Positions 42,791 to 51,162 of a stretch of DNA of 64,000 nt are shown here, one piece after another (positions within the stretch are counted from its first letter, which is position 1; every line of letters starts with the position of its first letter). The position numbers and the translations under genes were made by a program. The stretch comes from an uncultured Paracoccaceae bacterium (GTDB taxonomy: Bacteria; Pseudomonadota; Alphaproteobacteria; Rhodobacterales; Rhodobacteraceae). The stretch is taken from NCBI GenBank assembly GCA_947503935.1, contig CANNFR010000004.1, forward strand, positions 1 to 64,000, in the 5' to 3' direction. The notes under the pieces are model-generated. The model was not told where the DNA came from. It did no database searches and saw only the letters and a program-made list of their open reading frames with translations.

Positions 42791-43105
42791 ATGGATTTCC
42801 CAGAAGGGGTCGATGTCGAAAAGAACCTGCCGGTTCTCGGCACTGTGCGTAGCGATCCCGGGAACATCGTCTTCTGTAGCTTGCCCATCGGCAGGTATCC
42901 CCTGAGCGAGATCGATGGGCTAAAATATGTCTGGCATGACGGCGATATCGCCGAGCTTTTTGATCTCCGTGCCGATCCGTATGAGACGACCAACCTCGCC
43001 GAGATGCCGGAGCGCGCCGGCGACCGGAAAAGGCTTTATGGCGCTCTTGGCGCGATGATGAAGGACCTCGACGATCCACTCGCCGACAAGGCGGCGGTTA
43101 TCTGA
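42791..43105 (+). pseudogene. C-terminal remnant of a sulfatase
   Basis: The frame contains GLKYVWHDGDIAELFDLRAD followed by PYETTNLA, the characteristic C-terminal end of sulfatases of the alkaline phosphatase superfamily. The catalytic N-terminal part with the formylglycine site is absent, so this is a 3-prime remnant. Confidence 0.7.
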
Positions 43106-43528
43106 TCTTGCTCTCATCCTTTAGCCGGATATCGGGCGCAGCCTGATAGGCGGCTTTGGCGTTCGTATCCTCTCGCGCGTTTTCGCCATAGCAGATGACG
43201 CCCAAGGCGCGCCGGGACCGATCCGGCTTGTGTTCGCGCGCCCCAGTGGCCCGGTTTGGCATGGTAGAGAAGGACGGCACTGGCATTTCCCGGCTCGGCC
43301 ACTTTCCCTACCTTATCCGCCTCGGTTCCAAAATCCGTGATCCCCTGCGAAAAGCCGAGCACTCGGGTCGGCGTATGGTCGCGAATGCCGTCTTCAGCAT
43401 GCGAGCCTCGGACATGGTGAATGCATCCGTTTTCGGCATCGACCTGTTCGAAACCAAGCCACCCCGTGACCGCCTAAGACGGCGTGAGATGAAAGAAGCA
43501 ACCTCGGGGAAGACCTCTAATCGCTACC
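43106..43528. other. Degraded intergenic stretch
   Basis: Minus-strand frames (43098-43362) share pieces such as SAVLLYHAKPGHWGA and GVICYGENARED that look like parts of one decayed protein in two frames, but I do not recognise it. Nothing else is supported. Confidence 0.3.
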
Positions 43529-44512
43529 TCAAACGACGTCCGACCCACCAAGCCAATCGCGGAGAAAAGCGTTCGTTGTGCTGAAGATTTGCGGACCCAG
43601 CTGTTCTGCGCTGGCGAAATGCGCGCCGCCTGACAGTTCGGCGTAGCGTTTGGATTGCGTTCCCAGTCGGTCAAAAAGCGCCAGCGCATCGCTGCGCGTC
43701 GAGGTCGTGTCCGCGCTTCCACGGATAAGCAAAGTCGGACATGTGATCCGCGCTGGGTCGTAAAGCGGGCGTGCGTTGAACGCCTCCCACAAGTCCAAAA
43801 GTGTGCCATTTGGCGCGAGAAACGCAGGCGGATCGCGATGGGGAGCCCCCGGATCGTCAGATAGGCTCGACTGAACCAAGGCCTGGAACACGTCCTCGTC
43901 ACGCCAACCCGCATCTTGGGGAATTTCGCTGTCCCAGCGGGTGCGAGTGCTGCCTTCGCAAATCGCACGCGCGGCGCGGAACGCAGGGTCGAACATTGTG
44001 CGATCGGAGGAATCCGAGAGGAAGTCGAGCCAGCCGGAGTTCTTATCTGCGAAGATGGGGGCATAAAGTACAAGCGCCGAGACCTTTGCACTGCCAGGCC
44101 CGGCCGCGAACATCGCGGTTGTGATCGACCCCCAGGAGCCGCCGAGCAGCCCGATCCGATCCACGCCATGCCGTTGGCAGATCCAAGTGACAGCATCGGT
44201 GATATCTGCCACCGCATCCCGGCCTGTCGCGTACGGTTTCTCGGCGTCCTCCAGCCCGGACACCTGCGATTTTCCGTATCCGCGGATATCGAGCGCATAG
44301 GCGGCGAACCCGGTCTCGGTCGTCGCTTTCAGCCAACTCGCACCGGAGTGGGGCACATCGTAAAGGCGGCTGGCATAGGTTGCGCCGTGGACAAACAAGA
44401 CCGGTATGCGGTCGGGTTCATCGTCGTGGGCACGCAGGTGCAGATGCAGGTCCGGCTCGTCGGATGAGACAATGAAATGCGAGTTAGCTGTGTCGTGTTT
44501 TCTCCAACTCAT
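43529..44512 (-). CDS. Alpha/beta hydrolase
   Basis: The 327-residue product has the oxyanion segment VLFVHGATYASRLYD (about 38-52), the nucleophile elbow GGSWGS with the Ser near residue 124, a late Asp in IRGSADTTSTRSDA and the catalytic His in LSGGAHFASAEQ. It hydrolyses an ester, amide or similar bond; the substrate is unknown. It overlaps the TRAP large permease by 4 bases, so it is probably made together with the transporter and acts on the imported compound. Confidence 0.88.
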   Translation of the reverse strand: MSWRKHDTANSHFIVSSDEPDLHLHLRAHDDEPDRIPVLFVHGATYASRLYDVPHSGASWLKATTETGFAAYALDIRGYGKSQVSGLEDAEKPYATGRDAVADITDAVTWICQRHGVDRIGLLGGSWGSITTAMFAAGPGSAKVSALVLYAPIFADKNSGWLDFLSDSSDRTMFDPAFRAARAICEGSTRTRWDSEIPQDAGWRDEDVFQALVQSSLSDDPGAPHRDPPAFLAPNGTLLDLWEAFNARPLYDPARITCPTLLIRGSADTTSTRSDALALFDRLGTQSKRYAELSGGAHFASAEQLGPQIFSTTNAFLRDWLGGSDVV

Positions 44513-45798
44513 TGCAGAAGCCCCGGAACAAGTGTGACCATGCCCGGCACGGCCCAGAGGATGACCATGCCGAGGATGAAAATGCCCACAACGGGCCAGG
44601 CCGCGCCAAAGACCTCGGCGGTCGAGAGCCTTTCATTCGCGCCTTTAAGCGCAAAGAGCGTGTATCCGAACGGCGGTGTCAGGCTGCCCACGGTCAGGTT
44701 GATCATAAAGAGCGTCCAGAACCAGATCGGATCAAACCCCATCGCGGCGACGATCGGTTGATAAATCGGGATCGCCAGCAGCATGAAGGCGATCTGATCG
44801 ATGAACATGCACAGAACGAAGGGAATGAGCATCATTACAAGGAAGGTCAGATCCGGGCCCAATCCGAGATCCGAGATCAATCCCACCAGATCCCGCGTCG
44901 CCCCGGCAAAGGACAGCAGCTGGCTGAAGAGTTTGGCAGAGGCCACGATGATCAGGATCACAACGCTGATCGTCAGAGCAGAGGTTATCGTTTCGCGCAG
45001 CATCTGCATATCCAACCGCCCGAACAGCGTCGCAACGATCAGCGCCCCGACAACTCCGGTTGCCGCCGATTCCGACGGTGTCGCGATGCCTAGGATGATC
45101 AGGCCCATCACCGCAAAGATCACCAGGAGAAAGGGCAGCATGTCCAGCACTGCGCGCAGCGCCGTGCCTTCTGGCGTGGGCAGGTCCGGCACCTCGGTAC
45201 TGCGTTCGCGCAAGAACACATAAGCCAGGGTCAGCGTGGCAAAGAGCAGCCCCGGCAGAAGCCCAGCCACCAGAAGACCCGCGATGGATACATCGGCCAG
45301 CGACCCCACGATGATGGCGAGCAGGCTTGGCGGAATGATGGGCGCAAGGCTCGCCCCCGCAAGAATTGTTCCGGCCGAGCGGCGGGTATCATAGCCGCGA
45401 TCCTGCATCAGCGGCAGAACAGATCGACCCAGCATAGCCGCGACCGCGACAGCAGAGCCGGAAAGCGCGCCAAACACGGTCGAAAGCGCGATAGTGATCA
45501 CATAGAGCCGACCCTTCAGGTTGCCGATCAGCCGGTCAACGCTGCGAAACAGGATATCAACCGTTCCCGAGCGAAACAGGATCTCTCCCATCAGCACGAA
45601 AAGAGCGACGGTGACAAGAGTGGGGGAAGTTGCGGTCTCGAAGATGGAATTGGTGAACAGCCCGAAGCCGCGCGGGCCGATCAGGACAAGAACGCCCACC
45701 AGATTGAGCGCCAGAAACCCGACAAATATCTTGGCACCAGAAAAGAGTATCACTAGCAGAAGGCCAATGGCGAGGCAGAGAAAGGCAAGCCAAGTCAT
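44509..45798 (-). CDS. TRAP transporter large permease (DctM)
   Basis: The 429-residue DctM subunit has about 12-13 helices and family landmarks such as AGASLAPIIPPSLLAIIVGS and FGALSGSAVAVAAMLG. I start at ATG 45798 (MTWLAFLCLAIG); the ORF extends further upstream only as out-of-frame DctQ. It couples solute uptake to Na+ or H+ flow. Adjacent genes overlap by 4 bases on both sides. Confidence 0.94.
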   Translation of the reverse strand: MTWLAFLCLAIGLLLVILFSGAKIFVGFLALNLVGVLVLIGPRGFGLFTNSIFETATSPTLVTVALFVLMGEILFRSGTVDILFRSVDRLIGNLKGRLYVITIALSTVFGALSGSAVAVAAMLGRSVLPLMQDRGYDTRRSAGTILAGASLAPIIPPSLLAIIVGSLADVSIAGLLVAGLLPGLLFATLTLAYVFLRERSTEVPDLPTPEGTALRAVLDMLPFLLVIFAVMGLIILGIATPSESAATGVVGALIVATLFGRLDMQMLRETITSALTISVVILIIVASAKLFSQLLSFAGATRDLVGLISDLGLGPDLTFLVMMLIPFVLCMFIDQIAFMLLAIPIYQPIVAAMGFDPIWFWTLFMINLTVGSLTPPFGYTLFALKGANERLSTAEVFGAAWPVVGIFILGMVILWAVPGMVTLVPGLLQ

Positions 45799-46271
45799 CC
45801 GCGCCGCTCCATCGCGTGGCGCAGGAAATGCAGCGCGGCACTTGCCAGTCCCAACGCGATCAGCGCGGTGATCCACCAGCGGGGTATAGGATTGGCTGCG
45901 TTTGTCATCAGACCTTTCTCGAATTGACGCAGGCTCTCTCCGGCAACGATCCAGGCGGCAATACCTGTCGTCAATGTCGCGACGCCATTGTTGAGCCGGT
46001 CGATCATGGTGCGCATGCGGTCCGGCAAGGCCTCGGGCACGATGTCGATGGCCACATGGGCCGCGCGCCGGGTCACATCCGGCAAGGCACAAAAGATCAG
46101 GATGGCGAGCGCGTATTGCACCGCTTCTCCCGACCAGGTGGTGGGCGCATCAAAGAGATAGCGCGCCACGACTTCGAAAGCATAGAGAGCGACCGCCGCC
46201 ATCAAGGCCGCTCCCGCCAGTCGGAACAGCCAGCGAGAGCTTGTGTCATGCCAATGTCCAAGACGTGTCAT
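45795..46271 (-). CDS. TRAP transporter small permease (DctQ)
   Basis: The 158-residue product has four membrane helices and the DctQ signature YALAILIFCALPDVTRRAAHVAIDIV (seen in part: LPDVTRRAAHVAIDIV, about 61-76). It forms the membrane part with DctM. ATGA overlap with dctM; the binding-protein gene ends 6 bases upstream. Confidence 0.92.
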   Translation of the reverse strand: MTRLGHWHDTSSRWLFRLAGAALMAAVALYAFEVVARYLFDAPTTWSGEAVQYALAILIFCALPDVTRRAAHVAIDIVPEALPDRMRTMIDRLNNGVATLTTGIAAWIVAGESLRQFEKGLMTNAANPIPRWWITALIALGLASAALHFLRHAMERRG

Positions 46272-46277
46272 TCCAGA

Positions 46278-47255
46278 TCAGTCCGACAGCCCCGCCTCGC
46301 GCGCAAGGGCGCGCAGCCCGGTGACAGTTTCGGGATCGCCCTTCTCTGCGACGGACCAGACACCGCCGGACCACAGCTCTTCGAATTGTACGCCTTCTGT
46401 TTCGGCGAACGCGGTCATCTTCATGCCGAGGTCTAGCAGATCTTCTTTTTCCTGGGCGGCAAGCGTGTCGAACCGCGCGATGCTTTCGGTCTCAAGCCGT
46501 AGAGCCGCGCGTTCGATTGCGGCCTGCTCCTCGGCCGAAAGCGCGTTCCAGCTGTCGAGGTTCATGAAGATCATCAGGCCGACCTGACCAAATACGGGAT
46601 CGGCCATGTAATCTGCGACCTCGTACCATTTGAAATCACTGGCACCGGTCAGGCCCCAGGCCGCGCCGTCTACGACGCCGGTTTGCAACGCGGAATAGAC
46701 CTCACCTCCGCCCATGACCACGCCAGAACCGCCCAGTGCCTCGATCATCGGGTGGTACGAGACCGTGCCCCGGATTTTGCGGCCGTCAAGACCGGGCTCT
46801 CCGTTGATCGGCTCTTTCAGGAAGTATCGAAACCCCTTGGAGCCTGTGGCAGGGGCGGTGATTAGCTTCATACCCAGCGTTTGATAATGCTGGTCGATAT
46901 AGTCGATAATACCGGCTTCGCGCCGTATTATGGGATCTGCCGCTATAGCGTCGATGGCCAGACCCACAGGCGTCGTGCCTGCGTGATAGGCGGGATGTGT
47001 GAAGAGCGCGTCGAAGACACCGGCCTGCACAGGTTCCAGCTGTTCCAGTGGCGGTACGGCATCCGGGCCGGTCAGCGCGAATGTCACGGCGCCACCGGAT
47101 TCCTCTTCAACAAGCGCCATGAAGGGTTTGACGATTTCCTCGGTGAAAACGAAGCCTTCGGGGAAAGCGCCCACCATACGCAATTCGTTCGCCGATGCGG
47201 TCGCAGTTGACAGACTGAGCGCGGCTGCACCCGCCCATGCGGTCATCTTGTTCAT
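46278..47255 (-). CDS. TRAP transporter substrate-binding protein (DctP)
   Basis: The 325-residue product has a signal peptide (about 1-22, ASA cleavage) and a DctP domain, with the conserved Arg region DGRKIRGTVSYHPMIEALGG (about 144-163) that contacts the carboxylate of most TRAP ligands. GGGAGGATAC precedes ATG 47255. The ligand is unknown; the hydrolase neighbour and MarR regulator suggest an organic acid or ester product. First gene of the four-gene operon, divergent from the MarR gene. Confidence 0.93.
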   Translation of the reverse strand: MNKMTAWAGAAALSLSTATASANELRMVGAFPEGFVFTEEIVKPFMALVEEESGGAVTFALTGPDAVPPLEQLEPVQAGVFDALFTHPAYHAGTTPVGLAIDAIAADPIIRREAGIIDYIDQHYQTLGMKLITAPATGSKGFRYFLKEPINGEPGLDGRKIRGTVSYHPMIEALGGSGVVMGGGEVYSALQTGVVDGAAWGLTGASDFKWYEVADYMADPVFGQVGLMIFMNLDSWNALSAEEQAAIERAALRLETESIARFDTLAAQEKEDLLDLGMKMTAFAETEGVQFEELWSGGVWSVAEKGDPETVTGLRALAREAGLSD

Positions 47256-47305
47256 AGTATCCTCCCAGTAAAGACAGCTTCGTTCCCTGCATCTATAAAG
47301 TCCCA

Positions 47306-47331
47306 AATGGAACCAGTAGTAAAGTTCCATT
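47306..47331. promoter_or_regulatory. Inverted repeat AATGGAAC-N10-GTTCCATT, likely MarR operator
   Basis: Perfect 8-base arms with a 10-base spacer lie between the divergent TRAP operon (start 47255) and the MarR gene (start 47360). Position and symmetry suit a MarR dimer controlling both. Confidence 0.6.
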
Positions 47332-47359
47332 CTGAACTAATCTGGATTAAGACGGCACC

Positions 47360-47884
47360 ATGACCAAGCACGACAAGCAGATCCCCGCCCCCGCTTCAGT
47401 CACCGAGACTTTCGGATCGCTTTCGCTGGTGATGTTGGATGACAGCGATCTTCGCCACGCGTGGCGGCTAAACTTCGTCGCAAACTTCTTTACAGGGCCA
47501 GTCTATCGTCAGATAGCCGAACAGTTTGGTGTCACGCGACCGGAATTCGTGATCCTTTATTGTCTGAAACATGTGCCTGGGTTGGTGGCGCGGGATGTGT
47601 GCCGTGTGACGGGACAACCGAAAAACTCAATCAGCCGCGCGGTCTCGGACCTTTTGAAGAAAGGATACATCGATCGGGATACTGATCCTACAGATAAACG
47701 CGCGAAGCCCTTGTCGTTATCGGCGGAAGGGGCAAAAGTCCTCGATCAGGTAGCTCCTGTGATCCTCGCCAGACAAGAAAGTATGCGTCAGGCCTTGAGT
47801 GACGATGAACTGAAGCAATTCGATGCACTCATCCGGAAAGTGATTTTCGCCATGCCGGAATGGGTGACGCCCGATCAGCACTAG
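47360..47884 (+). CDS. MarR-family regulator
   Basis: The 174-residue product has a winged helix-turn-helix with ARDVCRVTGQPKNSISRAVS as recognition region and the wing RDTDPTDKRAKPLSLS, which contains the conserved D-x-R/K of MarR proteins. It most likely represses the divergent TRAP/hydrolase operon until a substrate binds. Typical MarR ligands are aromatic or phenolic acids. Confidence 0.88.
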   Translation: MTKHDKQIPAPASVTETFGSLSLVMLDDSDLRHAWRLNFVANFFTGPVYRQIAEQFGVTRPEFVILYCLKHVPGLVARDVCRVTGQPKNSISRAVSDLLKKGYIDRDTDPTDKRAKPLSLSAEGAKVLDQVAPVILARQESMRQALSDDELKQFDALIRKVIFAMPEWVTPDQH

Positions 47885-48106
47885 CGGCCAGTTTCCAGAC
47901 GTCATCGTGTCAGACCGCCCTGCGACGTCGCTTCACCGAACCGGCCATTCGCTGCGCCCGAGAGATCGATGTGTTACCCGAGGTCGACAGTGCGAGACCA
48001 AGCGGGCGTCTGCGGAACAGATAAATGTCTGCTCCCATTTGAATACGCACAGATCGATTGAAGTGAAACCGACATTGTCTTGACGGAAAAGACATCGAGG
48101 CCGGGC

Positions 48107-48754
48107 TTACAGAAAGCATTCAGAATCCGTCGGACATTCACTGCCCAGCATTGCTGACACCGACTTGACGAGCATATGCTCGGTTTTCATCGACGGTTCC
48201 GATAGCGTGCAGATCTGATCCTCATTGTGGAGGATTACAAATCCGTGGATCAAACTCCAGACGGCATTGATACGCACGTCAAAACTGGGGTGACGGGGGG
48301 GTAGATCAGGCAAGGTCGCACGGACAGCCTCCTGAAGGAGAAGATAGGCCCGGCGCGACTGACTGGTCGGATCGTTCGACTTTGGCGGTGCGGTGTCCTT
48401 GTCGAACATCAGGCGCAACATCACCGGATAGGCGATGCCGAACCTCAGATAGGCAATCGCCATCTGGCAGAGAACGTCTGTCGGCGAAGGTGATGCGCCG
48501 GCCTTTGCGGCCTCGAGCGCGTCTGAAAGCTCTCGAAACGCATCCGACCGGCACTCTGCAAAAAAGGCCTCCAGCGTCTTGAAGTGATGGACAGGGGCGG
48601 CGTGCGACACCTGTGCCTTCCGCGACAGCGCCCGCAGTGAAAATCCGCGCAAACCATCGGCTTCCAACATCTCGCGGCCGGCGGCGATCAGCGCATTGCG
48701 AAGGTCGCCATGGTGATACGAACCACGCTTATCGGGGACGTCTGACATCGACAT
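48107..48754 (-). CDS. TetR-family regulator
   Basis: The 215-residue product (from ATG 48754; 48769 and 48748 are alternatives) starts with KRGSYHHGDLRNALIAAGRE and has the HTH SLRALSRKAQVSHAAPVHHF, the AP-HHF form found in the TetR_C_33 subgroup. The C-terminal ligand domain is typical. It is divergent from a small exported protein gene, with a duplicated palindrome between them. Ligand unknown. Confidence 0.9.
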   Translation of the reverse strand: MSMSDVPDKRGSYHHGDLRNALIAAGREMLEADGLRGFSLRALSRKAQVSHAAPVHHFKTLEAFFAECRSDAFRELSDALEAAKAGASPSPTDVLCQMAIAYLRFGIAYPVMLRLMFDKDTAPPKSNDPTSQSRRAYLLLQEAVRATLPDLPPRHPSFDVRINAVWSLIHGFVILHNEDQICTLSEPSMKTEHMLVKSVSAMLGSECPTDSECFL

Positions 48755-48773
48755 ACCATATCTTACCATCAGA

Positions 48774-48822
48774 CTTGTCATTGACAAGATTGATTTGAGC
48801 ACCATAACTTGTCATTGCAAAG
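48774..48822. promoter_or_regulatory. Two-copy operator CTTGTCA-T-TGACAAG
   Basis: The first copy (48774-48788) is a perfect 15-base palindrome; the second (48808-48822) has the same left arm and two changes in the right arm (TGCAAAG). Copy starts are 34 bases apart, between the TetR gene and the exported-protein gene. Confidence 0.65.
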
Positions 48823-48839
48823 ATAGAAGGAATTGATTG

Positions 48840-49424
48840 ATGAAGCTCACGCCCAAAGTCGCCTGCGCCCTGACGTGCCTTGCCGCAGGATCCCCATTAT
48901 TCGCTGAAACGACCCAGTCCGATCTGATTGGTGTGTGGCAAACCGGCTTGACCGAAGAACAGGCGCCCGGCGGCGGCCCGAGCGCCTATCTGCGACAGAC
49001 GACGATCTTTACGGACAGCTTGCAGGACATACGCGCCGAGATCTTTGCCGACCCGGACGGCGAGATACCGATCTTCACCTATGCCTCTTCCGGTCCCTAC
49101 ACGCCTGTTGGCGCCTCTGATGTCGTTCCGGGGGCGTTGAACGTGGAACTGATCAACGAGACATCGGAGGTGACGATTTACATGGACGTGCCGGATCTGA
49201 TGGCGGCCGTCGGCATGGGAGAGTGCGATCTGGTTCTGAATGAAGCCGTGAACGTCAGGGACTGCATCTCGGGGCCCCCGTTCCTGGTGACGGACTGCAC
49301 CGACCTTGATCTGGTCCTGGTGGATGAGGGCGGGTCGCGTCTGCGATTTGGTGATCAAAGCGTCGACCGCTGCGTTTCACGACCGACGAAACTGGACGAC
49401 GTGCAGTTCTTCAAGGTCGAGTAG
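48840..49424 (+). CDS. Small exported protein, unknown
   Basis: The 194-residue product has a signal peptide (about 1-22, LFAET) and a mature acidic beta-rich domain. It contains two Cys pairs (GECDLVL, VRDCIS, TDCTD and DRCVS) that may form disulfides. The start at 48840 has AGAAGG upstream. It resembles secreted lipocalin or META-like domains in size, but I do not recognise the family. It is likely repressed by the divergent TetR protein through the palindromes upstream. Confidence 0.8.
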   Translation: MKLTPKVACALTCLAAGSPLFAETTQSDLIGVWQTGLTEEQAPGGGPSAYLRQTTIFTDSLQDIRAEIFADPDGEIPIFTYASSGPYTPVGASDVVPGALNVELINETSEVTIYMDVPDLMAAVGMGECDLVLNEAVNVRDCISGPPFLVTDCTDLDLVLVDEGGSRLRFGDQSVDRCVSRPTKLDDVQFFKVE

Positions 49425-50043
49425 ATAGGAGGATACTCTTGCAGACTGCAACGTCGTGCGGTCTGTGCTCGAAGCGGTTATTGATGCGTCACGGCAGTGC
49501 CCTTACCTTGGTAAGCCTGGACGGGCAGGGCGGCCCTCAGCGATTTTTGTGAAGCCGAGGCGATGGATGAGGGGCGCGAGAGCATGGTGGGTCTAGCGGT
49601 CAACGCGTGCTCTTCCTTGCACCCGAGGCCGAACGCGACGGACATGTAGCGCGCGCATTGGTCGCTGTGATGGATGAAGTCCGATGGCTTGCACTGGCCG
49701 ATAACCTTGTTCATCGCGTCCATCGCCCGTCAGTGCATCGCGGCGAGATGTCACGAAAGCGGAGAACAAACTGCGTCTTCAGGGTCGTCCCAATCGCCCA
49801 GCCAATGGGGGCCGTTGATGCGCCATTGGTTCAAGCACAATAGCGACCGCGCGAGACGGCATCGAGGCGCAGGCCCCCGGCCCATCTCGGCACATAACCG
49901 TCTGCGAAAGCGGGGGAACTTCATACCCCAATCGCACCGTGTTTTTGCGAAAGCATGTCTGCAGGAGAGTTGACAGCTTTCGTAAGTCAGCCCATCATTT
50001 TAATTGACGCGTGTAAATATCACGAAGAAAGGATCACCTGACG
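49425..50043. other. Gene-free stretch upstream of the LacI regulator
   Basis: Several short ORFs (such as 49607-49843 plus and 49478-49723 minus) have no ribosome site or known motif and overlap each other. They may be remnants of lost genes. The clear element is the palindrome at 50004-50016. Confidence 0.4.
50004..50016. promoter_or_regulatory. Possible LacI-family operator (TTGACGCGTGTAA)
   Basis: Near-palindrome centred on a CG step, 27 bases before the regulator start, as expected for LacI-family sites. Confidence 0.4.
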
Positions 50044-51075
50044 ATGCGGCCGGAAAAAGTGAGAACGATGGAAGAGCTTGCCTCGGCGAGCGGGATATCG
50101 CGGCCGACTTTGTCGAAGTTTTTCAACGATCCGCGATCAGTTCGGACGTCTACCCGCGCGAGGATCGAAGAGGCGCTTGAGCGCTATGACTACACGCCCA
50201 ATGTTTATGCGATCAACCAGAACCGGCAGCTGACGCGCAATATTGGGATCATTGTGCCGTTTTTGGCAGACCCCTTCTTTGCCGAGATCGCCAGAAATCT
50301 TGAGTCTCTGTGCGGCAATGCGGGCTTTAATCCCATCCTGCTCAGCTCCCATGGCGATCCCGACCGAGAGATAGCCAACCTTGACAGTCTGCGTGGCATT
50401 CGACCTGCCGGTGTCTTGCTGGCGCCGATCGGTCGACGTTCAAATCGCGACGCGCTTGAAGAGTTCAGCGAGGAGGTCGCAACCGTTCTCTTTGACTGCG
50501 ATGTCGAGGATGTCGGCGATGCCATGTTTGGGACTGATCACAACCAAAGCACTGGTTTGATTGTCGAATATCTCAGCCGAACGGGTGAGCCGCCAGTTCT
50601 GTTTGAAATGGCCAACGCGCCAAACCCGAACGCGAACAAGCGCAGGGCCGCCTATGAGGCGGCGATGCGCAGATTGGGGCATGAGCCGATTGTGCTTGAT
50701 GTTGAAGGCTCCGGATGGTCCTTCGAAGAGATCGCCCATCGCGAGGCGCGGCGCATGATCTCTGAACGACGTCTGCCAACCAACACGGTGTTTTGCAGCA
50801 ACGATCGCCTGGCGATCGGGTTTCTCGCGGCGGCTTATGAGAAGGGGCTGCGCGTGGGCGTTGGCGAGGGATGCGCATTGCGGGTGGCAGGGCATGACGA
50901 TCACCCGTTCTCGCGGTTTACCTGTCCGTCCCTTACGACAGTTTCGCAGGACTATGACCAGATCGCTGGAAGCAGCCTTGATCAGTTGCTGGCGATCGTT
51001 GCGTCGGGTGAAAGACCTCAGGCGAAATCTTCTACCCTGTTCAACGGATCCTTGGTGATGCGAAAGTCCGCATAA
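50044..51075 (+). CDS. LacI-family regulator of the polyol operon
   Basis: The 343-residue product has the LacI HTH at residues 8-30 (TMEELASASGISRPTLSKFF) and hinge, then a periplasmic-binding-type ligand domain with NIGIIVPFLADPFFAEIARNLE and FCSNDRLAIGFLAAAYEKG. It lies directly upstream of and in the same direction as the sorbitol/mannitol ABC operon. It is likely the polyol-responsive regulator of that operon and perhaps of itself. Confidence 0.92.
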   Translation: MRPEKVRTMEELASASGISRPTLSKFFNDPRSVRTSTRARIEEALERYDYTPNVYAINQNRQLTRNIGIIVPFLADPFFAEIARNLESLCGNAGFNPILLSSHGDPDREIANLDSLRGIRPAGVLLAPIGRRSNRDALEEFSEEVATVLFDCDVEDVGDAMFGTDHNQSTGLIVEYLSRTGEPPVLFEMANAPNPNANKRRAAYEAAMRRLGHEPIVLDVEGSGWSFEEIAHREARRMISERRLPTNTVFCSNDRLAIGFLAAAYEKGLRVGVGEGCALRVAGHDDHPFSRFTCPSLTTVSQDYDQIAGSSLDQLLAIVASGERPQAKSSTLFNGSLVMRKSA

Positions 51076-51076
51076 G

Positions 51077-51089
51077 TTACCGCGCGTAA
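51077..51089. promoter_or_regulatory. Possible LacI-family operator (TTACCGCGCGTAA)
   Basis: Palindromic arms TTAC and GTAA around a CG-rich centre, right after the LacI stop and 73 bases before the binding-protein start. It resembles the site at 50004-50016. Confidence 0.4.
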
Positions 51090-51162
51090 AGTTTCTGATT
51101 GACGCGAATCTGTCTTTTCATTAACCATCCGGCATCGCATCCAAATTCAGGGAGGATAACGG

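Noticed and set aside
49607-49843. Short plus-strand ORF before the LacI gene
   Set aside because: No ribosome site, no family, and conflicting short frames on the other strand.
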